A DNA stretch of 64,000 bases from Ariolimax columbianus (taxonomy: Eukaryota; Mollusca; Gastropoda; Stylommatophora; Arionidae): NCBI GenBank assembly GCA_036924085.1, contig JAVGWX010000011.1:13828318-13892317 (forward strand), given 5' to 3'. Within the stretch, counting starts at the first letter, position 1. Each line of letters opens with the position of its first letter. Position numbers and translations under genes: made by a program. A model generated the notes under the pieces. That model made no database searches and was not told where the DNA came from. It saw only the letters and a list, made by a program, of their open reading frames with translations. Of the stretch, positions 42,993-53,402 are shown in pieces.

Positions 42993-44705
42993 GGGACTAT
43001 GAGGCTAACGTCTGGTCAGGCAAGACACACTGACCAGACAGTGTTAGCCAGGGTCAGGAAAATATACTGGCCAAGACCCTCACCTGACGGGACTATGAGG
43101 CTAACGTCTGGTCAGGCAAGACACACTGACCAGACAGTGTTAGCCAGGGTCAGGAAAATATACTGGCCAAGACCCTTACCTGACGGGACTATGAGGCTAA
43201 CGTCTGGTCAGGCAAGACACACTGACCAGACAGTGTTAGCCAGGGTCAGGAAAATATACTGGCCAAGACACTCACCTGACGGGACTATGAGGCTAACGTC
43301 TGGTCAGGCAAGACACACTGACCAGACAGTGTTAGCCAGGGTCAGGAAAATATACTGGCCAAGACCCTTACCTGACGGGACTATGAGGCTAACGTCTGGT
43401 CAGGCAAGACACACTGACCAGACAGTGTTAGCCAGGGTCAGGAAAATATACTGGCCAAGACACTCACCTGACGGGACTATGAGGCTAACGTCTGGTCAGG
43501 CAAGACACACTGACCAGACAGTGTTAGCCAGGGTCAGGAAAATATACTGGCCAAGACCCTCACCTGGCGGGACTATGAGGCTAACGTCTGGTCAGGCAAG
43601 ACACACTGACCAGACAGTGTTAGCCAGGGTCAGGAAAATATACTGGCCAAGACCCTCACCTGACGGGACTATGAGGCTAACGTCTGGTCAGGCAAGACAC
43701 ACTGACCAGACAGTGTTAGCCATTGTCAGGAAAATTTACTGGCCAAGACCCTCACCTGACGGGACTATGAGGCTAACGTCTGGTCAGGCAAGACACACTG
43801 ACCAGACAGTGTTAGCCAGGGTCAGGAAAATATACTGGCCAAGACCCTCACCTGACGGGACTATGAGGCTAACGTCTGGTCAGGCAAGACACACTGACCA
43901 GACAGTGTTAGCCAGGGTCAGGAAAATATACTGGCCAAGACCCTCACCTGACGGGACTATGAGGCTAACGTCTGGTCAGGCAAGACACACTGACCAGACA
44001 GTGTTAGCCAGGGTCAGGAAAATATACTGGCCAAGACCCTCACCTGACGGGACTATGAGGCTAACGTCTGGTCAGGCAAGACACACTGACCAGACAGTGT
44101 TAGCCATTGTCAGGAAAATTTACTGGCCAAGACCCTCACCTGACGGGACTATGAGGCTAACGTCTGGTCAGGCAAGACACACTGACCAGACAGTGTTAGC
44201 CAGGGTCAGGAAAATATACTGGCCAAGACCCTCACCTGACGGGACTATGAGGCTAACGTCTGGTCAGGCAAGACACACTGACCAGACAGTGTTAGCCAGG
44301 GTCAGGAAAATATACTGGCCAAGACCCTTACCTGACGGGACTATGAGGCTAACGTCTGGTCAGGCAAGACACACTGACCAGACAGTGTTAGCCAGGGTCA
44401 GGAAAATATACTGGCCAAGACCCTTACCTGACGGGACTATGAGGCTAACGTCTGGTCAGGCAAGACACACTGACCAGACAGTGTTAGCCAGGGTCAGGAA
44501 AATATACTGGCCAAGACCCTCACCTGACGGGACTATGAGGCTAACGTCTGGTCAGGCAAGACACACTGACCAGACAGTGTTAGTCAGGGTCAGGAAAATA
44601 TACTGGCCAAGACCCTCACCTGACGGGACTATGAGGCTAACGTCTGGTCAGGCAAGACACACTGACCAGACAGTGTTAGCCAAGGGTCAGGAAAATATAC
44701 TGGCC
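42993..44705 (+). repeat. 96-bp minisatellite, 18 units, 653-codon frame
   Basis: Units start at 42999 plus multiples of 96. Because 96 is divisible by 3 the frame 42999-44960 stays open for 653 codons, reading MRLTSGQARHTDQTVLARVR per unit. Most unit-to-unit changes are replacements (S/L, P/H, D/G, R/I), not silent ones, and the same DNA lacks an ORF in other element A copies. I regard it as a fortuitous frame. Units 2-3 and 4-5, and 8-11 and 12-15, look like block duplications. Confidence 0.95.
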
Positions 44706-44958
44706 AAGACACTCACCTTTCCTCCTCGTTGGTCGTCCTGGAAACGGGCTGTTGTCGAGGACAACAATCTGGATAACGTGATCCCCGTAGTAGTGAGAGA
44801 CACAGATGAAGCCAAGCATAGCACAGCCGCCTGGAAGACCCCGGTCCACCTTCAGCACGCTCGGGATGGGAGGAAAGCTACTGTAACCCGCCACTTAACA
44901 GCTCAGGGCGCACAAAAGAGAAAACTACTCATTGTGGACATTCGCAAACAACAACAGT
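42993..44958 (+). mobile_element. Element A, copy with 96-bp array
   Basis: The 5' half is an 18-unit 96-bp array; the body follows (GAAACGGGCTGTTGTCGAGG, GTAGTAGTGAGAGACACAG, CCAAGCATAGCACAGCCGCC, GGACCCCGG-like) and the 3' end GGACATTCGCAAACAACAAC. The 96-bp unit covers the 5' unit and the CCAAGACCCTCACC block of element A, so a larger piece was amplified here than in the copy at 1995-4177. Confidence 0.88.
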
Positions 44959-45316
44959 GATCGAAATCGAGCAGAGAGACCGAACGTATGTCAATGGATC
45001 GCTTCGTCTCTCCAGAAACGGACAGCATAGACAAACTTGGCAGCGATGGGCAGACACAGATCTTCAGTTTCAGAACGGGACGTTGTATACTCAAGGCCCA
45101 CCTCCACAGAATGGGTCTCATAGACACTGCCACGTGCGATTGTGGAACACCCAAGCAAACACCAGAACATATTCTGCACGAATGCCCTACTTATGCAGAC
45201 CAGAGAGAGACAGTCTGGCCTGGGGCAGCGACCATGCTCGAAAAGCTTTGGGGTGGACCGGGGAAGACCTGAAACGCAGTCTCCTTTGTGAACCTCCCCG
45301 GACTAGAAGCATAGCA
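44959..45316 (+). mobile_element. LINE, zinc-knuckle C-terminus
   Basis: The plus frame from 44988 gives DGQTQIFSFRTGRCILKAHL, HRMGLIDTATCDCGTPKQTP, EHILHECPTYADQRETVWPG and LEKLWGGPGKT, then one in-frame TGA, NAVSFVNLPGLEA and the natural TAG (45312-45314). The C-x-C-x8-H-x4-C knuckle is intact. It is the post-RNase H end of an I-group LINE. It starts immediately after the AAC tail of element A. The final codons seed the next array. Confidence 0.88.
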
Positions 45317-45796
45317 TCAGTTGATCGTGAACCTCATCGGACTAGAAGCATAGCATCAGTTGATCGTGAACCTCCCCAGACTAGAAGCACAGCATCAGTT
45401 GATCGTGAACCTCACCGGACTAGAAGCACAGCATCAGTTGATCGTGAACCTCCCCGGACTAGAAGCACAGCATCAGTTGATCGTGAACCTCACCGGACTA
45501 GAAGCACAGCATCAGTTGATCGTGAACCTCCCCGGACTAGAAGCACAGCATCAGTTGATCGTGAACCTCCCCGGACTAGAAGCACAGCATCAGTTGATCG
45601 TGAACCTCCCCGGACTAGAAGCACAGCATCAGTTGATCGTGAACTTCCCCGGACTAGAAGCACAGCATCAGTTGATCGTGAACCTCCCCGGACTAGAAGC
45701 ACAGCATCAGTTGATCGTGAACTTCCCCGGACTAGAAGCACAGCATCAGTTGATCGTGAACTTCCCCGGACTAGAAGCACAGCATCAGTTGATCAT
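45290..45796 (+). repeat. 39-bp minisatellite from a LINE stop codon, 13 units
   Basis: Unit GTGAACCTCCCCGGACTAGA then AGCACAGCATCAGTTGATC, 39 bp. Unit 1 is the end of the LINE frame (VNLPGLEA, TAG) plus 15 bases of its 3' UTR. Units 1 and 2 keep TAG; from unit 3 on it is CAG, so the frame opens into long repeat ORFs (45360-45803 in the LINE frame, 44957-45850 in another). Confidence 0.95.
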
Positions 45797-45925
45797 TCTA
45801 TAGTCATGACTGAAAGGGGCTACTATATCTATGGTAACATCATTCTATAGTCAGTCATGAATGAAAATGGCTACTGTACCCATGGTAAGATCATTCTATA
45901 GTCATTCACAACTGCAAAGGGGCTA
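45797..45925 (-). repeat. Short copy of the 29-bp minisatellite family
   Basis: On the minus strand, GTAGCCCCTTTCAGTCATGA then CTATAG, in three spaced units of about 46 bp. This matches units of the array at 20091-20913 (AGTAGCCCCTTTCAGTCATG). Confidence 0.7.
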
Positions 45926-46145
45926 CTTCAAGCCTCAGGATGTATGCATGGAGAGGCACAGCAGTGTAGCTACCCTGCCAGCATGGCAATAGGTTTGTGT
46001 CGCTGCTTAGTCTAGCTCCCACACTTCGACCTGTCAGGCTTGGGAGACCCTGCTATTATCTATGCTATCGCCAGTGTATCTGTTGAGCTCATAGGGCATG
46101 CACTCTCACCAAAAGTGACAAAGTAAAGACAGGAGAAGATAGCTA
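45926..46145. other. No recognised feature
   Basis: Short spacer. GCATGGCAATAGGTTTGTGT and neighbouring sequence are unassigned. Confidence 0.4.
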
Positions 46146-46147
46146 CG

Positions 46148-46660
46148 ATGAAGAAGGAGAAGAAGAAGAAGAAAGAACAACAACTGATGAACAATATTCT
46201 GTATTTTGTTTCTGCTTGCCTTCGAAGCTTTCTTGACTGTAAAATACCCTACGAAGAGTCCAAAAGGCTTATTAGAGCCAGATACATGGCCAAATGGGAA
46301 ACAGAACATACTGGCTACACAAAAAACGATGCCTATTTCCAATTGAACAGAAGAGAGCAGGTCGTGGTCTTCAGACTCCGCACAGGCCACAACAGACTGA
46401 GGTACCACCTATTCAATAAACTGAAGATAGGTGGCACTGGCGAATGCACCTGTAGTACCGGAAAAATGACCGCTGAACATTTGCTGCAAAACTGCCCGAA
46501 ATACGCGGAACAGAGAAAGCACACGTGGCCATCACCAGTGGCAACACTAGACAAGCTCTTTGTCAGTGTCGACTGCCTCAGGATGACCGCTGCTTTTTTC
46601 GAAAAAATACAGGTTGTCGTCTGACAGCGTACAAAGAAGAAGAAGAAGAAGAAGAAGACT
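46148..46660 (+). mobile_element. LINE G, zinc-knuckle C-terminus (open frame)
   Basis: A 158-codon open frame, the most intact LINE piece here. Order: a lysine-rich artefact from an (AAG)n run, then YEESKRLIRARYMAKWETEH, LNRREQVVVFRLRTGHNRLR, LKIGGTGECTCSTGKMTAEH, LLQNCPKYAEQRKHTW, LDKLFVSVDCLRMTAAFFEK and a stop. The knuckle C-x-C-x8-H-x4-C is intact. It ends in CTGACAGCGTACAAAGAAG and an (AAG)8 tail. 5'-truncated before RNase H. Confidence 0.92.
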
Positions 46661-47157
46661 GTAAAATACGGTTTGAAATGCATACACATTTTCTGTTTAC
46701 AACTTTCTAACCCGTGTTTCGTGATTCTATTTGCTTGCCCCGAACTAGTTTTTGTGTTCAAGTATGTTCTGTGAGTTGGCGTCGTCGCACTTTCGAGAGC
46801 TTTGCTCGTATCATTGTTGCCAGGGACTTGTTGACCTCTGCGAGTGCGTGTGATCCTCTCAGATCTCGCCGCGACCTTTCCTGATTTTCCCAGTGATTTG
46901 TTTGCTTATCGAAGCGAGGGGGAAAGTGTTAGGGAATTTTAATAACGTTTTGACGCCGTTACAGCTAATGTCACTTAGGTTAGATCGCTGCAATTCGAAG
47001 TCTCGACACGCTTAAATCTACCCAGACGTAAACAGGTAGGCTATTGCGCAGTTAGGAAAGGAAATTATCTATTCACACAATAGAAGGACAAGTGTGAACC
47101 TACTCAAGTACGCCTCCGGATGTAAGAAGAGCTGATGTAACCGGCCACCAAAGAAAC
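46661..47157. other. No recognised feature
   Basis: No gene recognised. The region 46770-46990 is richer in CpG than its surroundings. Confidence 0.4.
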
Positions 47158-47370
47158 TTCAGGTCAGGTCATCTCTTAACCGGTGAGGCAGTTCGGGCAC
47201 CCACAAAGATACCCCCACAACTCCACGCCACACATCTCTGTCAGGTGCCTCTGGTCGGAGATTGGTCCATTCTTTTTGTTGTCCTCCCACATCTTTTTTG
47301 GGACAACCTCTTCGTCGTCCGCCTAGCACCTTGCCGTGCAGGATCGTATTTGCAAGGCCGTTTGTCAAGA
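47158..47370 (-). mobile_element. RTE-like LINE, 3' end
   Basis: Minus strand: NGLANTILHGKVLGGRRRGC, PKKDVGGQQKEWTNLRPEAP, then WRGVVGVSLWVPELPHRLRD. It is the same terminus as at 24465-24740 and also ends in ATGACCTGACCTGA. 5'-truncated at the GLANT block. Confidence 0.85.
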
Positions 47371-47439
47371 ATTGAATAAACTTAGGTGTCAAAGATTGAT
47401 TAGCGAATAAGCCAGTGCCTCATTGCTAACTTATTGTGT

Positions 47440-47665
47440 CAGGATTAGCGAACCATAGCTGACCAACATCCTGTTCCAACTCCATGTGGGGGCTCTGGAA
47501 ACATACTGAACTTGTGTAGCTTGGCTAAGAGAATAGCGATCTCAGAGGGAAGGCAGAGACTGTCCCAGAAATGCCGTGCTGAAACTGGATGTGTCGGGCC
47601 GAAAGGCACAGATATCCCAGCTCTGACTGTAAACTACGACACAACGTTCATTTGAGGACCAGCAC
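47440..47665 (+). mobile_element. Element B copy
   Basis: CTGACCAACATCCTGTTCC, TGGGGGCTCTGGAAACATAC, TTGGCTAAGAGAATAGCGAT, ATGCCGTGCTGAAACTGGAT, GGGCCGAAAGGCACAGATAT and CTGTAAACTACGACACAACG. Near complete, with the CAGCACCGAAGAAG-type end. Confidence 0.85.
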
Positions 47666-47699
47666 CGAAGAAGCGGAGGAGTTAACTCAGAACGAGTGA

Positions 47700-47924
47700 C
47701 GGGGGAAGGCGTGGCTAAGTGGCACGGTTCACAACCCAGAGGTGCTGGGTTCGATCCCCACCACAGCACAAGCCGTTACCCTGGGCAAGCAAACTCTTAG
47801 AAAATGCAGAAGGAAGCAGCCCTTTCATAAAATGCATGCTGAAGTCGGATGCACTGGGCCAACAGGCGCAAAATAAAAACCACAGCGGGAATTTTAGAAA
47901 TAAGGCGAACGCAAAGAAAACAAA
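47700..47924 (+). mobile_element. SINE1, copy 4, with TSD
   Basis: CGGGGGAAGGCGTGGC, TTCGATCCCCACCACAGCAC, GCTGAAGTCGGATGCACTGG and an A-rich end. A perfect 11-bp TSD AGAACGAGTGA lies at 47689-47699 and 47925-47935. Two small internal deletions relative to copy 2. Confidence 0.92.
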
Positions 47925-47935
47925 AGAACGAGTGA

Positions 47936-48240
47936 TTACCATAGCAGCAACAACAATAGCAACTAACAGTCCAGTCGATCCTCTTCTACCTCGGAGTGTA
48001 GAGGTTTGCCAGAGAGAACGTCAGACTGCTCTACCTGCAAGTCTCTCTATTGACAGTTCCAGTCCTGTTAAATTGTTGTCCGTAATCGTGCCAGTTTGTC
48101 CACGTTAAGGATCAGTGCTGTTTTCGCTCTAAATTTCTTGTAATCATGTTTTAAGACAAACATTGGATTGGTCTGTTGTGTAAACAACAACACAGCCCTG
48201 GTGGCTAGATTGTACATATTAGTACAATATTGTACTATAG
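47936..48240. other. No recognised feature
   Basis: No gene recognised. Confidence 0.4.
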
Positions 48241-48244
48241 TACA

Positions 48245-48560
48245 CTATGTGAAATGAAGTTTTTGAGGAAGGTCATCGGTGTTACCAGGAGAGACAGAAA
48301 GCGGAACGTCGACATTCGAAGTATGGTCGGTTTGGTCATCTTGTGATGAGGATGCACCATCAACTTCCACTGATGGCTTACAATGTTGGTAGATTTGGCT
48401 ACACGGCAAGGGGGCGTCTGGGAGGCAGGTGGATAGATGACATTAGAGTGATTTGTGTAGCGACAAGGGCTCACATTGACCGACGCACTTGGGACGGGAT
48501 AGACGACTTAATCTCCCCACGTCGCTCAACGGCACAAGTGGACAGTAAAAAAGAAAATAA
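48245..48560 (+). mobile_element. LINE I, C-terminal RT fragment, copy 2
   Basis: FLRKVIGVTRRDRKRNVDIR, a frameshift, then MRMHHQLPLMAYNVGRFGYT, ARGRLGGRWIDDIRVICVAT and RRTWDGIDDLISPRRSTAQV. It follows the same layout as 39183-39565, with the GVTRRD lead better kept. Confidence 0.85.
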
Positions 48561-48798
48561 GTACACTATATATATATATAGTTTTTTTTTAAATACGTCT
48601 TTTCCGTGGTTTGGAGCCTGTATCTCCTTGGTCAAGAAATGACTCCACCACCTGCCCCTTTCAAGCACCATCGTTTCATATTTGACATCTGAAAGTAGCA
48701 GATGTCGTCCGTTCAGGGGAAAGAGAGACCCCACCCCTCTCACATTGTATTCTCCATGCACACTACATCATTTCGCGGCACGTGTGATTTTACTACAG

Positions 48799-49540
48799 CA
48801 GTGGTTCTCAACTTTTTACAAATCGCAGAACTTCTGAAGTCAATGACAATTATCCTCTGAACTCAGGGGAACTCTTGAACTCAATGATAGTTTGTCATGG
48901 TGTCTTTGAACTCAATGATTATTTTGCTGTGTGGCGTCCCTAGACTCAATGATAATGTTTCTGCTGCGCCCCTGGACATAATGATAATTTTGCTGCGGCG
49001 CCCCAAGATTGAATTATAATTTTGCTGCAGCGCCCCAAGACTCCATTATAATTTTGCTGTGGTGCCCCTATACTCAATAATAATTTTGCTTTGGCGCCCC
49101 TAGACTCAATGATAATTTTACTGTGGCGCCCCTAGACTCAATGATAATCGTACTGTGGCGCCCCTAGACTCAGTGATAATTTTGCTTCGGCACCCTAGTT
49201 AATTTTGCTGTGGCGCCCCTAGACTCAATGATAATTTTGCTGTGGCGCCCCTAGACTCAATGATAATTTTACTGTGGCGCCCCTAGACTCAATGATAATC
49301 GTACTGTGGTGCCCCTAGACTCAGTGATAATTTTGCTGCGGCACCCTAGTTAATTTTGTTGTGGCGCCCCTAGACTCAATGATAATTTTGCTGTGGCGCC
49401 CCTAGACTCAATGATAATTTTGCTGTGGCGCCCCTAGACTCAATGATAATGTTGCTGTGGCGCCCCTAGACTCATTGAAAATTTTGCTGCGCCGCCCACT
49501 ATCTTAATGGGCAGTTTGTCGTAGCCCACTCCGTCTCTCA
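48799..49540. mobile_element. hAT-like element, left end plus array
   Basis: CAGTGGTTCTCAACTTTTTA is a hAT-type left terminus (family knowledge). The subterminal sequence GAACTCAATGATAGTTTG grades into a 32-bp array at 48870-49490. The matching right terminus was not found, so the right boundary is a guess. Confidence 0.5.
48870..49490. repeat. 32-bp minisatellite, about 19 units
   Basis: Unit TTTGCTGTGGCGCCCCTAGA followed by CTCAATGATAAT. The units become regular from about 49080. A four-to-five unit block ending in the truncated unit CACCCTAGTTAATTTTG occurs twice (near 49190 and 49343), which shows block duplication. Confidence 0.95.
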
Positions 49541-50035
49541 CATCACAGTCAAAATAAACAACCAACTCACTCAAATCTAATTTGATAATCCAAATGCATA
49601 AAAAACAAATGAAATCTCGAGGCTATAAAACTGAGTGACGATAACAATCACAAAAACAACGATATAGTAAGAATTCCGGAAACACACACATCATAAACAA
49701 AGTAGATTATGAAGATAAGGATGTATAAACCAGGAACACGGTGTTGATATCCCAGAACTCTACGGATTTTCAACTGGTCTGTTGGTTGGTTATTGTTCCA
49801 ACGGCCTATGGGCTCCTGCCCTTTGGCCCAATGCCATATAGTGGTATGTGCAAGTGTTTGTAAGCTGTTGTTTAGTTCCGTACAACCGGACATTCAAAAA
49901 AGACGATGTTCATCAGTTTCATAGGGATGTGTACACTGCTGGCACTCTGGAGGACTATGTTATGGTTCGATTCTGTTCAAGTCACTCAAGTTGTATGTGT
50001 TGAGTGCGAAGTCAGAAAATGGTGCCTTTGTCTCT
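49541..50035. other. No recognised feature
   Basis: No gene or repeat recognised. An 81-codon minus frame (49648-49893) includes NSLQTLAHTTIWHWAKGQEP, possibly an eroded LINE, but it is unassignable. Confidence 0.35.
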
Positions 50036-50039
50036 CCTT

Positions 50040-50330
50040 TTAGCTTGGCTTGGCTTGGTTCGTTCTCAATCTCCCGCTACCATACACTGAAAGGGCTTAA
50101 GTAGCAGAATGTAGTTCAGAGAACGGAATGCGTTGTGTCGTAGTTTACAGCATGACTGCGATATTTAAACCTTATGGTCCAACACATCTGACTTCAGCAA
50201 GCATTTTTTAGTACCGGGTTAGCATTCCCTCTTCGATCCCTTCTCCTTAGCCAGTCTGCTCTGCTGCAGCCTGTTATCCACGATCACCACGTGGAGGTGT
50301 AGAAGGGTCTTGGCAGCTCTGGTTCACTGA
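50040..50330 (-). mobile_element. Element B copy
   Basis: Plus-strand GGCTTGGCTTGGTTCGTTCT, CAATCTCCCGCTACCATACA, AATGCGTTGTGTCGTAGTTT, CCAACACATCTGACTTCAGC and CACGTGGAGGTGTAGAAG. Its tail is (GCCAA)n in the element sense, the same tail as the copy at 53739-53899. Confidence 0.85.
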
Positions 50331-50925
50331 CCACTGCAGCTCATTTGCTGCTCAGCATCTTGATCCCGTTTCTCCTTTTCAGGAGGTTCATGTTGTCTTT
50401 GGGATTTGGGATGGCCACATGTTTGTTGATTTCTCTCTCAGTATTTCACATTGTCTATTCATCCATGCCTCTTTGTTCGCAGTTTTCAGTTTGACTAACT
50501 CAAATGTGAAGTTTGTCATTCTACGAGGAGTGGGAGCATGGCGGATGACTAAACTCAATGTTAAGAGCTTAAAATGCGTTATCAACAAATCCATGAGAAA
50601 GATTGTGGCTCGACAGGTTACAAACGAAAGCTTATGCTAGAGAACAGGTCAAAGACGGTGGCATTGAGTAGGCCACACGCCGAGAACGCCTCAAGCAAGT
50701 ATCAAAAAGGCAATCTCTGTCGTGTACCTCCCAGGGAAAATGAGACAGAGGAATGCTAAGGAACACACGGATGAGAAATCTAGAGGCTGATACAAGAGAA
50801 ACGGGAGAAGTTTGAAAGAACTGGTGAAGATAGCACATAACTGTTTGCTTCAAGATGCCATATGTACCCGGTGGTGATACGAGCATTTAAAAGGAAGACT
50901 TACACACAGAGAGGGGTAGGGGGAG
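50331..50925. other. No recognised feature
   Basis: Several short overlapping ORFs but no recognised domain. Confidence 0.35.
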
Positions 50926-51015
50926 AGAGAGACACACACACACACCCACACACACACATATAGAGACACACTACCACACATAGAGACAGACACACACAGG
51001 GATACACACACATCC
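50926..51015. repeat. (CA)n-rich microsatellite
   Basis: Impure CACACA and GAGACA tract. The 66-codon minus ORF across it is low complexity. Confidence 0.9.
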
Positions 51016-51049
51016 ACACTAGACAAAGGAAAAGTAAAGTAATAGGACA

Positions 51050-51125
51050 TTCAGATTTGAACCCCGGACCTCCAATGTGACGGGTGCGAATTGAGGTTAA
51101 AACTTACTCGGCGGTGTCTGATGTT
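51050..51125 (-). mobile_element. tRNA-like SINE head
   Basis: The minus strand has GGAGGTCCGGGGTTCAAATC (B-box) and a diverged A-box region, similar to the SINE5-like heads at 28150 and 31205. Confidence 0.45.
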
Positions 51126-51251
51126 GTGAGTTGCGCTGTACTTGGATTTAAGCGTGAACGCGTTGCGCTGGTCGCCAACCTTACTCTTTCGTGGTCAAGA
51201 CGGGTTGAGACAGGATGCAGTGGATAACCATAGCGAGACACTGAATCGCCT

Positions 51252-51470
51252 GGGGACGGCATGGGCTAGTGATTAAGTGGCACGGCTCACAACCCCAAGG
51301 TGCTTGGTTCGCTCCCCAGTCACAACGCCAGCTTCAACTTCGGGGGACCAAACCTTTAGAAAATGCAAGAGGAAACAGACCCTTAAAAAATACATGCCGA
51401 AGTCGGATGCACTGGACCGATAGGCGCAAAAATAAAAACATAGCCTTTGGGGAATATCAACAAATGGAAT
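51252..51470 (+). mobile_element. SINE1, copy 5
   Basis: GGGGACGGCATGGGCTAGTG, GGCACGGCTCACAACCCCAA, GCCGAAGTCGGATGCACTGG and a shortened 3' end TAGCCTTTGGGGAATA. The terminal AAGGCGAACGC block is missing. No clear TSD. Confidence 0.88.
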
Positions 51471-51884
51471 CGACATGTTCTGCGTGTTCCTCCTCGCAAG
51501 CAGTCTCCTTTCTTTACATTGAAACAACTAATGGTTTTATTCTTTTAGTCCGCCGAGTTCTCCAATTACACAGTTAAGCAAGCCCTAACTCCCTGGGCTG
51601 TGAGTGCCTTTTACCCCTCCCCGCCACTATCCGTATCAGATGTAGGGTGTTCTTGGGTGTAACTGCTACAGCCACTAGCAGTCATCGATCAGAGCTGGGT
51701 AGCACGCGGGAACCAAAGGCAAGAACGACATGTTTTTTTCTAACCAGAGGTACTACATATCCATGCAGAAACCTATACAATTCTCCTCGGTGACTAGTTG
51801 GCTGAATCCACTAACTCGTCTCCTCTTACGGGCCGAAGATACAGCAGAGATGAGCAGACATTAGCCAATGACTCACAGCTGGCT
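51471..51884. other. No recognised feature
   Basis: No gene recognised. Confidence 0.4.
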
Positions 51885-52145
51885 GCTTGCATGAGGGTCA
51901 GCGACCCATAAATCACCAAGACCTTATTTCGCTTACAAGTGGCGGCCCTGGAAACAGATTGAAACCATGCAGTCTGGCTAAGAGATTAGGGATCCAAGAT
52001 GGAAGGCATTCCCAAGAATGCTATGCTGAAATCGGAAGTGTCAGGCCGAAAGGCGCAGATATGCCGGCCTTGCTGTAAACTATGACACCACGTCAAGAAC
52101 GTCCTTTTCAGCACCGACGGAGAAGAAGGAAAAGAAGAAGAAGGC
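51885..52145 (+). mobile_element. Element B, near full-length
   Basis: GAGGGTCAGCGACCCATAAA, ACCAAGACCTTATTTCGC, GGCGGCCCTGGAAACAGATT, GTCTGGCTAAGAGATTAGGG, TATGCTGAAATCGGAAGTGT, CAGGCCGAAAGGCGCAG, TTGCTGTAAACTATGACACC and ACGTCCTTTTCAGCACCGAC, then an (AAG)n tail at 52120-52145. This is the best reference copy for the CCTTTTCAG-type element B. Confidence 0.88.
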
Positions 52146-52289
52146 GTCACGTTGTTACAGCGTATCCGCCACATTGTGACCCGTTGTACGAATCTGGTTT
52201 GACGATTACTCAACTTTCTGTTTGTTGTCTAGTGTGTGTGTATGCGTGTTTTATGAGTTATAAAAATAAACTCTACACGCTATATTATT

Positions 52290-52380
52290 TGACGGTCTGA
52301 CATTGTTTCAGGACTCACAAAGAATTCTTTGCGGATCTCAAACTCCCTGTTCTCTAGGTACCACAGGTTTAGAACCACTG
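52290..52380 (-). mobile_element. hAT-like terminus
   Basis: On the minus strand, starting at 52380: CAGTGGTTCTAAACCTGTGG then TACCTAGAGAACAGGG. It is a hAT-type end (family knowledge); the other end was not found. Confidence 0.5.
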
Positions 52381-52945
52381 AACTAGAAAATATTGGCCTT
52401 TGTGAATTGCTAGATGGTCAGAGAAGGCTGGACACAGTCCTGATCATTGCCTGACAGTTCCCTGTGACGAGATCACCTGTCTCCGTGACAGAGGGCCTAC
52501 CTGTCTCCGTGACAAACCGATCTGTCGCCCGATCTTCGGTATCCCAGACAGGACCCATCTGTTTTGATGTTGACGTGCCGTTCAGTCATTAAAACCCTTC
52601 CCCTCGGCACGTCTTATACACGCAATTGCTTGAAACAATTTCATGTGGAAATGCCTTTTAGCGCTGCACATGAGTTTTAGGGCATTGCGCGACTATTATT
52701 TGATGATTCGCCCGTTGTGATACAGCCAATAGAACCATATATGAAGTTGAAGCGGTTACCTTCGCATTTAAACCCGTAGAAAAAACAAAATCACACTATG
52801 GTTATTTTTGAGTTTATCAAGTATTTCGTGTCGTAAATATTTGTAAACCAACCTGCACGTTCAGTCTTGTATCTGCGTTTTTCCTCACACATTTCTTACC
52901 TTCAGTCACAGCCGTACTTTTCTCCTCACAAAGTTCTTACTTGTA
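52381..52945. other. Mostly unrecognised
   Basis: CACCTGTCTCCGTGACAGAG and CTACCTGTCTCCGTGACAAA (52470-52515) form a two-unit local repeat. Otherwise nothing recognised. Confidence 0.4.
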
Positions 52946-52947
52946 CA

Positions 52948-53402
52948 TTCCCTCTTATCATGCCCTTTTTAAACTCCCTCTTATCATGCCCTTTTTAAAC
53001 TCCCTCTTATCATGCCCTTTTTAAACTCCCTCTTATCATGCCCTTTTTAAACTCCATATTATCATGCCCTTTTTAAACTCCCTCTTATGCCCTTTTTAAA
53101 CTCCCTCTTATCATGCCATTTTTAAACTCCCTCTTATCATGCCCTTTTTAAACTCCCTCTTATCATGCCCTTTTTAAACTCCCTCTTATCATGCCCTTTT
53201 TAAACTCCCTCTTATCATGCCCTTTTTAAACTCCCTCTTATCATGCCCTTTTTAAACTCCCTCTTATCATGCCCTTTTTAAACTCCCTCTTATCATGCCC
53301 TTTTTAAACTCCCTCTTATCATGCCCTTTTTAAACTCCCTCTTATCATGCCCTTTTTAAACTCCCTCTTATCATGCCCTTTTTAAACTCCCTCTTATCAT
53401 GT
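52948..53402. repeat. 26-bp minisatellite, about 17-18 units
   Basis: Unit CCTCTTATCATGCCCTTTTT followed by AAACTC. Very homogeneous apart from one short unit (53086-53108). Confidence 0.96.

Noticed and set aside
44957..45850. 297-codon ORF as a repeat protein gene
   Set aside because: It is an out-of-frame reading of a LINE terminus followed by the 39-bp array; the true LINE frame is a different phase.
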